A stretch of DNA of 64,000 nucleotides from Terriglobia bacterium (GTDB lineage: Bacteria > Acidobacteriota > Terriglobia > JAIQFV01): the NCBI GenBank assembly GCA_020073085.1, contig JAIQFV010000010.1, positions 62,001 through 126,000 on the forward strand, given 5' to 3'. Of the stretch, positions 42,710-51,344 are shown in pieces. A program made the position numbers and the translations under genes. The notes below the pieces were generated by a model. It did not search any database. It was not told the origin of the DNA and saw only the letters and a list, made by a program, of their open reading frames with translations. How positions within the stretch are numbered: position 1 is the stretch's first letter; each line of letters starts with the position of its first letter.

Positions 42710-43228
42710 ATGGAACTGTTGGAGCGATTCACCCGAGGGGACCTGGATGCATTTGAGATGTTGTTTCGGCAGTTCCAGGGCGAGGTCTACCGTTGGATCG
42801 CCCGCATTCTCCGGGACCCGCGCACGGCGGAGGATGTCACCTTGGAGACGTTTTGGCGGATATACCGGGCCCGCAGCCGTTTCGATCCCAAACGCAGCTT
42901 CGGGGCGTGGGCCCGCCGGATCGCGACGAATGCAGCGCTCGACCATTTGAAGACCGCCCGGCGGGAAGTCCCCCTCCCGCAGCAACTGCCGGAAAGGCCG
43001 ACACCGGATGGCATCGCCCGACAGGATGTGTGTGACGCCGTTCATCGGGCCTTCTTCCGGCTCCCCGCCAAGCTTCGGGCGGTGGCAACGCTGGCACTCG
43101 TAGAGGAATTGCCCCTTTCAGAAATAGGAGGGGCGCTGGGAATTTCCGTGGCGGCGGTCAAGTCGCGCCAATTCCGGGCCGTCCGCCTCTTAAGAAAGGA
43201 ACTTTTACGTCTGGGTGTTGAGCCATGA
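42710..43228 (+). CDS. ECF-type RNA polymerase sigma factor
   Basis: A 172-residue group 4 sigma factor. Region 2 reads YRWIARILRDPRTAEDVTLETFWRIY and then RSFGAWARRIATNAALDHLK. Region 4 is the HTH LPLSEIGGALGISVAAVKSRQFRAVRLLRKEL. Length is normal. It overlaps the next gene by 4 bp (ATGA). That gene encodes a small one-pass membrane protein, which takes the position of an anti-sigma factor. The -10/-35 sites it reads cannot be told from this window. Confidence 0.93.
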   Translation: MELLERFTRGDLDAFEMLFRQFQGEVYRWIARILRDPRTAEDVTLETFWRIYRARSRFDPKRSFGAWARRIATNAALDHLKTARREVPLPQQLPERPTPDGIARQDVCDAVHRAFFRLPAKLRAVATLALVEELPLSEIGGALGISVAAVKSRQFRAVRLLRKELLRLGVEP

Positions 43229-43446
43229 GCGAACAGAGCGACGAAAGGCTTCGAAGAATTCTTCAAAAAGCAGTTCCGCCCCTCGAGCGGGCGGAACTGG
43301 AACGGGATCTGTGGCCAGAGATGCTCCAAAAACTGGACGAGCGCCCTCTCCGAGCCTCGCGGCTGGACTGGGTCCTGGCGGCCCTCGTGATCGCCTGGCT
43401 TCTCCTCTTTCCGGGAGCGATTACCGTGGTCCTTTATCAGTTGTGA
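43225..43446 (+). CDS. Small one-pass membrane protein, possible anti-sigma factor
   Basis: A 73-residue protein, overlapping the sigma gene by 4 bp. The first 45 residues are charged and helical (DERLRRILQKAVPPLERAELERDLWPEML); a membrane segment follows at about 50-70. There is no HxxxCxxC zinc motif, so if it is an anti-sigma factor it is of a non-zinc kind. The assignment rests on position, overlap and topology only. Confidence 0.75.
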   Translation: MSEQSDERLRRILQKAVPPLERAELERDLWPEMLQKLDERPLRASRLDWVLAALVIAWLLLFPGAITVVLYQL

Positions 43447-43460
43447 CCGAGGAGGTTGTT

Positions 43461-43874
43461 ATGAATACTCATCCCTATCTTCGAGCTTACATGGCGGGGA
43501 TCGTCGTCCCGACGGTGTTTCTGCTGGTGATCTTTAGCTTTTTCTGCGTGGCTCGATTCGTCTACGATATTCCCGTCCCCATCGAACGAATCATCGTCTT
43601 CCCGATGGCCCTGGTTCCCAATCTTTGGGGTCTTTGGAACATGCTCTATCTTTCGCTCCATTCGCATCGCCGTCTTCCCCTGGGCATCCACGGCGCGATT
43701 ATTCCCTTGTGGGCAGTGCCGATCGGGCTGGCCTTCGCCCGGGGCCTGGACTTCGCAATCCCACACTTTTTTCCGACCATGCTGGCGATCACCTTGCCGG
43801 GTTTGCTGGTCATTTATTACCTTGTATGGAAATACTTTGTCGGTTTCTTCAATGAACTTCTGGGAATCGCCTGA
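43461..43874 (+). CDS. Four-pass membrane protein of unknown function
   Basis: A 137-residue protein with about four membrane segments (near 10-30, 45-65, 75-95, 108-130) and histidines in LSLHSHRRLPLGIHG. No family recognised. The frame is open further upstream, but the ATG at 43461 has a strong GAGGAGG site. It lies 14 bp after the small membrane protein gene and completes a three-gene operon with the ECF sigma factor. Confidence 0.78.
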   Translation: MNTHPYLRAYMAGIVVPTVFLLVIFSFFCVARFVYDIPVPIERIIVFPMALVPNLWGLWNMLYLSLHSHRRLPLGIHGAIIPLWAVPIGLAFARGLDFAIPHFFPTMLAITLPGLLVIYYLVWKYFVGFFNELLGIA

Positions 43875-43922
43875 TTAATACCAACGTCATTGAAAATGGC
43901 TCCAGATCGTGCACCATTCAAC

Positions 43923-43950
43923 GTAGGGGCGCATAGCTATGCGCCCCTAC
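43923..43950. repeat. Perfect 28-bp palindrome
   Basis: GTAGGGGCGCATAG is followed directly by its exact complement with no loop. It has no T-run, so it is more likely a dispersed repeat or binding site than a terminator. GTAGGGG also occurs in the inner arm of the element at 28207. Confidence 0.8.
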
Positions 43951-44043
43951 CGCAAGGCGCGTCCGTCTCTCAGGTCCCGCAGTCAAGCCTGGTCGAACGG
44001 ATCCGCCGGATGAGATTCCAGCGGTGTGACTCGGGCTTCCGTC

Positions 44044-44319
44044 CTAGAACGCCGTCCGCTGGATATTAGCTTTGACCGCTTCATCAATGCGCGCGATGGA
44101 CTCCGTCAAGTGGGCACGGGTTTCCACTGACATTTTCTTCGCCAGGGCCGCCTGTAACTGCCCGCGCAGGGAGACCAGGCTCTGGCGGGACATGGTGCGG
44201 GCGTCTTCCGGGGCCGCCGCATCGCGAACCAACATCCCGATCAGTTTTCGCAGGTGCTCACGCTGAAGCGAACGTCGGTAGCTATTTTGGAAGCCATCTT
44301 GCGACGTGAAAAAATGCAC
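44044..44319 (-). CDS. Small helical protein, perhaps the C-terminal piece of a larger metalloprotease
   Basis: 91 residues, helical and charged: YRRSLQREHLRKLIGMLV, then DARTMSRQSLVSLRGQLQAALAK and RAHLTESIARIDEA. This resembles the last domain of some large zinc-dependent metalloproteases (DUF5117/DUF4953 type), but no HExxH or upstream part is found on either side. It could be a decayed gene or a short real protein. No good ribosome site is seen before 44319. Confidence 0.45.
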   Translation of the reverse strand: MHFFTSQDGFQNSYRRSLQREHLRKLIGMLVRDAAAPEDARTMSRQSLVSLRGQLQAALAKKMSVETRAHLTESIARIDEAVKANIQRTAF

Positions 44320-44722
44320 AAAACTAGAGATCCATTGACTTCATTTCTCTCATTAGTAAAATAACCTGGTCAAGACTCATCCCTTTTAGGTGATCCCTCC
44401 TGTTGAGGGGTTCTTTGTCTTCAATTGAAGCTACGAAGAGCGTCCATGGTGGAAGTGGTTCGCTTCTCTCTATCTACCCTCATGGTCTCTCTCAATCGGG
44501 ATGAGGTTCCTCTTGCGCCTTCACAAATCATCGCGATGCCGATGGACAGTACAGAAAACCCTCCCCTCACTGCCACCCCGGGGGGGGACCTTGTGATCTG
44601 CATGTCTGGCCTGGAGGATACGATGCAGACAGGGGGAGAGGGCTCGCCGTCAAGGGCTCTGCGCCGGCCTCGCGAAGGTTGATCCAGGGTTCTTCATCAC
44701 TCAAAAACCAAGGAGGTTAGAC
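44320..44722. other. Intergenic stretch, no gene seen
   Basis: About 400 bp. An open frame at 44425-44682 on + has unnatural composition and no ribosome site. The last 20 bases hold the AAGGAGG site of the following gene. Confidence 0.5.
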
Positions 44723-45472
44723 ATGGCTAACATCAAAGTTGCGGTTATCAACGCGAGCACAGTATTGACAGACAACCAGATCAATTCCGCCCTCCCGGCG
44801 CTTCAAACTCAGGTGCACCGGGATCTGGCTCCGGCCTGGGGGATTGATGCGGATCTCACCTTCGTGCCTCAAAATGCACAGCCCCCTTCGGGCTCCTGGT
44901 GGCTGACCATCCTGGACAACTCCGACCAAGCCGGCGCCCTGGGCTATCACGATCTCACCCCGGAAGGGCTGCCGCTGGGTAAGGTCTTCGCTGGAAGCGA
45001 CCTGCAAGCGGGGTACCAGTGGACGGTCACGACCAGTCACGAACTGCTGGAGATGTTGATCGATCCGGACGTCAATCTGACGGTCTTTACTCAGCCCAAT
45101 GCCCATTCAGGGACCCTGTTTGCGTACGAAGTTTGCGATGCCTGTGAAGCCGACGAATTGGGGTACAAAATTGACAATACGTTGGTCTCCGATTTCGTCT
45201 TTCCGGCCTGGTTTGAATCCTTCCGGGCGAAGGGGAGCACGCAGTTTGATTACGGCAACCACATCAAAGCGCCGTTTGAGTTGCTAGCGGGAGGATACAT
45301 CGGCGTCTATGACGTCACCAAGGGGACCGGTTGGCATCAGATCACGGCGGAGGGGATGCCCCTTACCTTTGAAATGCGGCCGCGCCTCGGAAGCCGGCGC
45401 GAGCGCCGCCGAACGCCACGCGAACAATGGCTGAAGAGTGCCGTCAGAAGAGCCAAAGCCATAGGTGCATAG
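44723..45472 (+). CDS. Leaderless protein of unknown function with HELLE motif
   Basis: A 249-residue protein with no signal peptide. The centre has TTSHELLEMLIDPDVN (about residue 110), where HELLE could be a metal site like those of metallopeptidases, followed by a Cys pair in YEVCDACEAD and by GGYIGVYDVTKGTGWHQI. The tail is rich in arginine (RLGSRRERRRTPREQWLK). I know of similar hypothetical proteins but no tested function. AAGGAGG precedes the ATG. A long stem-loop terminator follows. Confidence 0.8.
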   Translation: MANIKVAVINASTVLTDNQINSALPALQTQVHRDLAPAWGIDADLTFVPQNAQPPSGSWWLTILDNSDQAGALGYHDLTPEGLPLGKVFAGSDLQAGYQWTVTTSHELLEMLIDPDVNLTVFTQPNAHSGTLFAYEVCDACEADELGYKIDNTLVSDFVFPAWFESFRAKGSTQFDYGNHIKAPFELLAGGYIGVYDVTKGTGWHQITAEGMPLTFEMRPRLGSRRERRRTPREQWLKSAVRRAKAIGA

Positions 45473-45525
45473 AATGTCCTTTTGGTTTGGGGCACGGGAT
45501 TATTTCCCCAAGCCTGGATGGCAAA

Positions 45526-45617
45526 GGCCAGACCTTTCGGGATGCCAGGTAGCGCTGCATGGGTCCAGGACGGGACAGAGCAGCCCGCGGACTCCCGGAG
45601 ATCTGGCCTGATTTTTT
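45526..45617 (+). terminator. Long stem-loop with T-run, probable terminator
   Basis: GGCCAGACCTTTCGGGA (45526-45542) pairs, with few mismatches, with TCCCGGAGATCTGGCC (45593-45608). A run of six T (45612-45617) follows. It ends the transcript of the HELLE-motif gene. The inner 50 bases may fold further. Confidence 0.65.
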
Positions 45618-45811
45618 GGCATAGACCTCAATCTGTTTCTGCCATGGAGAGTCTCATCCCATCGCCACGCCCTCTCTACCGATTGATCTCTTTTCATCTT
45701 GCCCCACGCGTTAAAACGTCCTAATATATTGCCATCCTAAGTCAGCTCGTCATATTTATTCGCATTCTTTCAGTCTACGGTTCGACCCAAAACAGCAACC
45801 AGGAGGTCTGA

Positions 45812-47065
45812 ATGCTCAGAACCCGTCGAGTGGGGCGAGGTTTGTCGATAGTCGTTTGTGCAGTGCTCACCGTTTCTTTCTTCACAGCTTGCAGTCGGAC
45901 CAAGACCGGCTCCAGCGACTCCATCGTGGTCGGAGTCGTCCTGCCGATCACCGGCCGCGAAGGCAAGCCGGGACAGTACCAGCGGGAAGGGATTGAACTC
46001 GCGATCAAGCAGATCAACCAGAACGGCGGCATTCTGGTGAAGGATCTTGATAAGAAGCTGCCGATCAAAGAGGTGTTCTACGACGACAGTTCCGATCAGG
46101 CGAAATCGGCGGCCTTTGCAGAACGGGCCATGAGTTCCGACAACGTGGTCGCCGTGGTGGGGGCCTACTCCACGGCGCTGGGAGAGGCTGAATCCGTGAT
46201 GCCGGACCGGTACCAGGTTCCGTGGATTACGACCGGCGCCGCCGCGAGCACCATCTTCAACCATGGGTACCAGTATGCCTTCGGCACCCTCAGCCCGACC
46301 AATCTTCTCGGCTCCACCACAGCCGAGTACCTGGGCACCCTGGTGGACCAGGGAAAATTGAGCAAGGGGCTGAAGCTCGCCCTGGCGCTGGAAAACACCG
46401 ACCATGGGGTCGATTATGGCAACGGGATCAAGGAGTGGATCCAACAACACCCCGGATACTTTGTTGTCGTCTTCAGTGAGAGTTTTGATCTCGGCTCTCC
46501 CGATTTTTCCGGCCTGCTTCAGAAAGTGAAGAGTGCCAACGCCGACATCTTTCTAGCCGATGCCCATCTTCAGGATTACATCACGATGCACCGACAGTAC
46601 CTGCAAAGCGGCATGCGTCATCAGATGATCAGCTATGGCGCCCGCGGGCCGGAGTCGGACGCGCGCAAGGCGTTGGGGGATGGAGTCGATTATATCTTCG
46701 CGGGCATCTGGTGGTCCCGGAACCTCCCCTATCCCCAGGTCAAGAAGTTTAACGAGGATTACAAGGCCTTCACCGGCCACGAACCCGACTCCTGGTATCC
46801 GGCCACTGCCTATGACGCCATGCGCGCCCTGGCCAAGGCGATAGAGAACGCCGGGACCCTGAACAAAACTGCGATCCGGGACGCCTTAAGGAAAGTCCAG
46901 CTCAACGATTCGCTGCTGCCGGGCCAGGTGCTGAAGTTCCAGGCGAATGGCCAGATCAACACCCCCTTTGTTATTGTGCAGAACAAGCCGGGTGGAAAAG
47001 TGGACATTGTATTTCCCAAAGACGCGGCGACGGGCGATTCGATTGCGCCGACTCCGAGGCATTAG
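45812..47065 (+). CDS. ABC transporter substrate-binding lipoprotein (branched-chain amino acid/amide type)
   Basis: A 417-residue periplasmic binding protein of the Leu/Ile/Val family. A lipoprotein signal ends with FFTAC (Cys at about residue 28), so the protein is anchored by lipid. The mature part starts IVVGVVLPITGREGKPGQYQREGIELAIKQIN, the first lobe of type I binding proteins; PDSWYPATAYDAMRALAKAIE is also typical. It begins the liv-type operon. The ligand could be amino acids, urea or short amides and cannot be told. Confidence 0.93.
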   Translation: MLRTRRVGRGLSIVVCAVLTVSFFTACSRTKTGSSDSIVVGVVLPITGREGKPGQYQREGIELAIKQINQNGGILVKDLDKKLPIKEVFYDDSSDQAKSAAFAERAMSSDNVVAVVGAYSTALGEAESVMPDRYQVPWITTGAAASTIFNHGYQYAFGTLSPTNLLGSTTAEYLGTLVDQGKLSKGLKLALALENTDHGVDYGNGIKEWIQQHPGYFVVVFSESFDLGSPDFSGLLQKVKSANADIFLADAHLQDYITMHRQYLQSGMRHQMISYGARGPESDARKALGDGVDYIFAGIWWSRNLPYPQVKKFNEDYKAFTGHEPDSWYPATAYDAMRALAKAIENAGTLNKTAIRDALRKVQLNDSLLPGQVLKFQANGQINTPFVIVQNKPGGKVDIVFPKDAATGDSIAPTPRH

Positions 47066-47080
47066 TCAACCAGACTCCCG

Positions 47081-47974
47081 ATGACCCTGATTGAATTCGT
47101 GAACCTGCTGGTTTCCGCCCTGCTGCTGGCGGGAATCTATGCGGTGATGTCGGTCGGCATGACGGTGATTTATGGGGTCATGAAGATCGTCAACCTCGCC
47201 CACGCCGGATTTATGATGCTGGGCGCCTATCTCGCTCTTGAGCTATTCGAGCGATTTCGCATCGACCCCATTCTTGCCGCCATGCTGGTCTTCCCGGTGA
47301 TGTTTGTGGTCGGCAGGGCTCTCTACGGGCTGCTGGTTCGGAGGCTGCCGACCTCGGACCAGCCGACCCTCGCCTCCCTGCTGCTGATGTTCGGCTTGTG
47401 GCTTGTGTTGCAGAATATTGGATACTTCATCTGGGGGAATACGGACCGCTCTATTTACACCCCGCACACCCTTTCGATACTTCGGATCGGAGGGGTGACC
47501 ATTTCGACCGTCCGCCTGGTCGTGTTTGGTGCCGCGGTGGCGTGTATGGTCGCCCTGCAGTTCATCCTGAACCACACCTGGTTCGGGAGGTCGGTGCGGG
47601 CCCTCATTCAGAACCGCTACGCGGGACAGATTGTGGGGGTGGACGACCAAAAGACCGCGAGCATTACCTTTGGCCTTGGAATCGGCTTTGCCGGCCTGGC
47701 TGGCGCGCTCCTGGCCAGTCTCTATTCATTCAATCCTGATTTCGGCCGCCCTTTCCTGATTCGCGCTTTTGTCATCATCGTTTTGGGCGGGCTGGAATCC
47801 ATCTCGGGCGTGGCCATCGGGGCCTTCGTGCTGGCTTTTGTGGAGACTTTTGGCATCCTCTTTGTTCCCGCGGGATACCAGCTCGCCATCTCCTACGGCC
47901 TCCTGGTCGTGGTACTTATCTTCCTGCCGGGTGGCATGGCTGCGCTTACGGCGAAAGCGCGTCGGCTCGCATGA
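47081..47974 (+). CDS. livH: Branched-chain amino acid-type ABC permease LivH
   Basis: A 297-residue inner-membrane permease with about eight membrane segments. It starts LLVSALLLAGIYAVMSVGMTVIYGVMKIVNLAHAGFMMLGAY, the LivH/UrtB signature. The cytoplasmic loop NRYAGQIVGVDDQKTASITFGLGIGFAGLAGAL fits the ATPase-contact region. It lies 15 bp after the binding-protein gene and overlaps livM by 4 bp. Confidence 0.94.
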   Translation: MTLIEFVNLLVSALLLAGIYAVMSVGMTVIYGVMKIVNLAHAGFMMLGAYLALELFERFRIDPILAAMLVFPVMFVVGRALYGLLVRRLPTSDQPTLASLLLMFGLWLVLQNIGYFIWGNTDRSIYTPHTLSILRIGGVTISTVRLVVFGAAVACMVALQFILNHTWFGRSVRALIQNRYAGQIVGVDDQKTASITFGLGIGFAGLAGALLASLYSFNPDFGRPFLIRAFVIIVLGGLESISGVAIGAFVLAFVETFGILFVPAGYQLAISYGLLVVVLIFLPGGMAALTAKARRLA

Positions 47975-48942
47975 GTGCATCCCCGGCACCCCTGTCCAGC
48001 CGGCGGCCCGTCCGGTGGCAAACCTTCGCCCTGCCGTGGACGCTTCTGGCGGGCCTGGCGATCATGCCCCTGTTCCTTTCCAGCCCGAATTTCATCCGGC
48101 TGCTGTTTCTGACTTTCCTCTGGGTAACAACCAGCATCGCCTGGAATTTGCTGGGAGGATTTGCAGGACAGATTTCGTTTGGATTTGCGGTTTTTTACGG
48201 AATCGGAGCGTACACGACTGCCCTTGTGATGAACGCCGGGGTGAATCCGTTTCTCGCGTTCCTGGCTTCCTCGATAACCGCAGCGACCGCTTCGTTGATC
48301 GTTGGGCTACCTACCTTCCGTCTCCGAGGACCCTACTTTGCCATTGCCACCATCGGGATCAGCGAAGCCGTCCGGGTGGTGATGACGAATCTGAGCTTCA
48401 CGGGGGGGGCGAGCGGGTACCGCATTGTGGAGCACCGCGCCTTCCGGCAACTGGATCACTATTACACCGCCTTGGTGCTGACCTCCATCGCCGTGGCGTT
48501 CTCAATTTTTATTTCGCGCACCCGGTTCGGCCTGGGGCTGAACGCCATCCGTCAGGATGAGGACGCGGCGGCGGGACTGGGGGTGAACCCGTACGCCTAC
48601 AAGCTGGGAGCGCATGCGCTGGCGGCGGCGCTGACCGGCATGGTCGGCGGGGCGTTTGCACGCTATGCCGCTTTCATCCATCCACAGGGCGTATTTGGAT
48701 TTCAGACGAGCGTGCACATCCTTCTCATGCCGGTCATCGGCGGCATCGCAACCGTCTGGGGCCCCGTCCTGGGTGGAATTGTGTTTGGGATCGTGGAAGA
48801 GCAAATCATCGCGTCCTTCCCTGAGATCCATCTTTTTATTTATGGCGCGTTACTGATTCTGATCATTCTTGTTGAGCCCGGAGGAATTTTAGGCGCCTTT
48901 CGCAAGTTGCTCAGGAGATTCCATGGCCGACGCAATGAATAA
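47971..48942 (+). CDS. livM: Branched-chain amino acid-type ABC permease LivM
   Basis: A 323-residue second permease. WNLLGGFAGQISFGFAVFYGIGAYTTAL and the loop IRQDEDAAAGLGVNPYAYKLGAHALAAAL are LivM/UrtC marks. It overlaps livH by 4 bp and livG by 20 bp, so translation is tightly coupled. Confidence 0.94.
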   Translation: MSASPAPLSSRRPVRWQTFALPWTLLAGLAIMPLFLSSPNFIRLLFLTFLWVTTSIAWNLLGGFAGQISFGFAVFYGIGAYTTALVMNAGVNPFLAFLASSITAATASLIVGLPTFRLRGPYFAIATIGISEAVRVVMTNLSFTGGASGYRIVEHRAFRQLDHYYTALVLTSIAVAFSIFISRTRFGLGLNAIRQDEDAAAGLGVNPYAYKLGAHALAAALTGMVGGAFARYAAFIHPQGVFGFQTSVHILLMPVIGGIATVWGPVLGGIVFGIVEEQIIASFPEIHLFIYGALLILIILVEPGGILGAFRKLLRRFHGRRNE

Positions 48943-49687
48943 AACTCCCATCCTGGAAGTGGAGAAGCTGACGAAATACTTTGGGGGCCTCGCCGCGGTC
49001 AAGGACGTAAGCTTCGAAGTTCGAGAAGGCCAGATCTTCGGCTTTATTGGACCGAATGGCGCGGGGAAGACGACTTTGTTCAGCATCATTGCCGGCGCCA
49101 TGAAGCCCAGCTCAGGGAAGGTTCTCAGCCGCGGCCGGGACGTCACGGCCTTGAAGCCGTTCCATCTGGTCAAGGCCGGCATCGCCCGCACCCACCAGAT
49201 CGTGCGGCCCTTTCGCGAGATGACCGTGCTTGAAAATGTGAAACTCGCCTCGCATTTCGGGAGAAAGAACGTGACCAGCGATGCCGCGGCTGAAAAACAC
49301 GCCATGGAAACACTCGCCTGGTTCGGCCTTGAACAGTTCGCCCAAAAACCGGCGGCCATTTTGTCCGTCGGGCTTCAGAAGAAGCTCGAAATCGCGCGTG
49401 CCATGGCCACTGAGCCTGACCTGTTGTTGTGTGATGAGATTTGCGGTGGACTGACGCATGTCGAGACGGCTGCCATGCTCGATTGGCTGAGGCGAATCCG
49501 GGACAGAGGCACTACTGTTATGTACGTGGAACATGACGTCAAAGCGATCACGGCGGTGTGCGACCGGATTCTGGTTCTGAACTATGGCAGAAAGCTCTCG
49601 GAAGGCGCGCCGGACCACATCCAGCAGGATCCCGCCGTCATTGAAGCTTATCTGGGACATCCGCCCGGCAAAAGGAAGGAAGAGTGA
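48923..49687 (+). CDS. livG: Branched-chain amino acid-type ABC ATPase LivG
   Basis: A 254-residue ATPase. Walker A is GPNGAGKTT. The signature LSVGLQKKLEIARAMATEP (SVGLQ in place of the common SGGQ) precedes Walker B LLLCDEICGGLTHVE, where the usual DEPxAG is altered to DEICGG. The switch histidine is in YVEHDVKAI. The short C-terminal tail GHPPGKRKEE is LivG-like. It overlaps livM by 20 bp and livF by 4 bp. Confidence 0.93.
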   Translation: MADAMNKTPILEVEKLTKYFGGLAAVKDVSFEVREGQIFGFIGPNGAGKTTLFSIIAGAMKPSSGKVLSRGRDVTALKPFHLVKAGIARTHQIVRPFREMTVLENVKLASHFGRKNVTSDAAAEKHAMETLAWFGLEQFAQKPAAILSVGLQKKLEIARAMATEPDLLLCDEICGGLTHVETAAMLDWLRRIRDRGTTVMYVEHDVKAITAVCDRILVLNYGRKLSEGAPDHIQQDPAVIEAYLGHPPGKRKEE

Positions 49688-50418
49688 GTAGCATCCCCGT
49701 GTCGTCAGTTCTACTCAGCGTTCAGAACCTCGAGGTTTCCTATGGATCCGTCCAGGTCTTGTGGGGAGTCTCCCTGTCGATCTCCAAAGGATGCGTGGTT
49801 TCCATCATCGGTTCCAATGGCGCCGGGAAAAGCACCACACTCAATGCCATTCTGGGCGTGCGAAAAGTCAACCGCGGACAAATTGTATTCAAACAGGAAG
49901 ACATCGTCCGTCAACCGCCCCACGAGCGCGTCAAGCGGCACATCACCCTGGTTCCCGAGGGTCGCCAGCTCTGGTCCAAAATGACCGTGGAAGACAATCT
50001 TCTGATGGGCGCCTTCCCTTCCACTCTCCGGAAGGCTGCCAGCGCCAATCTCTCGCGGGTGTATGATATCTTTCCTCGACTTAAAGAACGCCGCACACAG
50101 ATGGCCGGAACGCTCTCGGGTGGAGAGCAGCAGATGTGCGCCATTGGGCGAGGCCTGATGGCTGAACCGGAATTGTTGATGCTTGATGAACCTTCACTGG
50201 GACTCGCACCCAAAATCGTCGACGAGATCTTCGAGTTTGTTCGTAACATCAGCAGGCAAGGGGTCACCATCCTGATGGTGGCCCAGAACGTCAATTATGC
50301 GCTGCGCATCTCTCAGTACGCGTACCTCATGGAGACGGGGCGAATCACGCTGGAAGGTCCGAGTGAGACCCTGCTCGCCAACGACTATGTCCAGGAAGCG
50401 TATTTGGGGAGTACATGA
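49684..50418 (+). CDS. livF: Branched-chain amino acid-type ABC ATPase LivF
   Basis: A 244-residue second ATPase with a GTG start overlapping livG by 4 bp. Walker A is GSNGAGKST, signature LSGGEQQMCAIGRGL, Walker B LLMLDEPSLGLAP, and the end EAYLGST is typical of LivF. In this copy the switch position reads AQNVNYALRIS, as usual for LivF, where Gln-Asn replace the histidine. It overlaps a methyltransferase gene by 4 bp. Confidence 0.94.
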   Translation: MSSIPVSSVLLSVQNLEVSYGSVQVLWGVSLSISKGCVVSIIGSNGAGKSTTLNAILGVRKVNRGQIVFKQEDIVRQPPHERVKRHITLVPEGRQLWSKMTVEDNLLMGAFPSTLRKAASANLSRVYDIFPRLKERRTQMAGTLSGGEQQMCAIGRGLMAEPELLMLDEPSLGLAPKIVDEIFEFVRNISRQGVTILMVAQNVNYALRISQYAYLMETGRITLEGPSETLLANDYVQEAYLGST

Positions 50419-51206
50419 CCGACTCTTCAACTCACAAGCAAAGAATTCAGGAAGAATTTACCAAGCAGGCCCGGGCGTATGCCTCCAGCGCCGACATCCA
50501 TGACCCGGCAAGGCTGCTGCGCCTTGTGAGTGCTGTTGATCCGAGCCCGAATTCCCGTGTGCTTGAAATCGCGACCGGTCCTGGATACGTCGCATTGAGT
50601 TTTGCAGCGCATTGCCGCGAAGTCGTCGGTGTCGATATCACGGCCGCGCCGTTGGCGATCGCAGAAGAAACTCGCCTGGCCCGGGGCCTCAATAACGTCT
50701 CATTCAGGCTCGCTGATGCAGACCATCTCCCGTTCTCGGACGGTGAATTCGACGTCGTCGTTTGCCGGCTGGCTTTTCATCATTTTGAGGCGCCGGAGAC
50801 CGCCTTGCAGAACATGACTCGTCTCTGCCGTGTGGATGGAACCGTAGCCGTCGAAGACCTGGCCGTCAGTGAACATCCCCAAAGAGCGGAATATCAGAAC
50901 CGGTTTGAACGGTTGCGTGATCCATCTCACGTCAAGGCAAGGACCATGAGCGAGCTGCTTTCAATGTTTACCGCCAACGATTTGGAGGTGACAAAGGTAT
51001 ACACGGACCAACTCACCCCCTCCGTCGAACGGTGGCTGGCGAATTCGCGGACTCCGCCTAAAGAAGCAGCCGAGGTCAGAAGAATGATCGAAGAGGACCT
51101 GGCCCGGGATCTGAGCGGAACGCGGCCGTTTCGAACGAACGGTGAACTCTTCTTTAACCAGAAAACCGTTGCGATTATCGGCCGCAAGATGAGACGTGCC
51201 CCGTGA
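50415..51206 (+). CDS. Class I SAM-dependent methyltransferase (UbiE-like)
   Basis: A 263-residue methyltransferase. Motif I is VLEIATGPGYVAL, then VVGVDIT (motif post I), ADADHLPFSDGEFDVVVCRLAFHHF (motifs II-III) and RVDGTVAVEDLAV. This is the UbiE/COQ5-like branch that methylates small molecules. Its start overlaps livF by 4 bp, so it is the last gene of the uptake operon, which suggests that it acts on, or downstream of, the imported compound. That link is inference. Confidence 0.9.
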   Translation: MTDSSTHKQRIQEEFTKQARAYASSADIHDPARLLRLVSAVDPSPNSRVLEIATGPGYVALSFAAHCREVVGVDITAAPLAIAEETRLARGLNNVSFRLADADHLPFSDGEFDVVVCRLAFHHFEAPETALQNMTRLCRVDGTVAVEDLAVSEHPQRAEYQNRFERLRDPSHVKARTMSELLSMFTANDLEVTKVYTDQLTPSVERWLANSRTPPKEAAEVRRMIEEDLARDLSGTRPFRTNGELFFNQKTVAIIGRKMRRAP

Positions 51207-51344
51207 CGACACGGAACCCCGGGTCCAAGGGGCATGAAGTCGGTCTGTTTCTCCCCTCCCGCTGGATTGACAGATGCGTGATCTCGCCTTAAGCAAAATC
51301 GGCCCTTGGGCCACAGAATCTCTATTTAGAGTGGAGGATGTCCT

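Noticed and set aside
43923-43950. Terminator
   Set aside because: A perfect palindrome without loop or T-run does not fit a rho-independent terminator.
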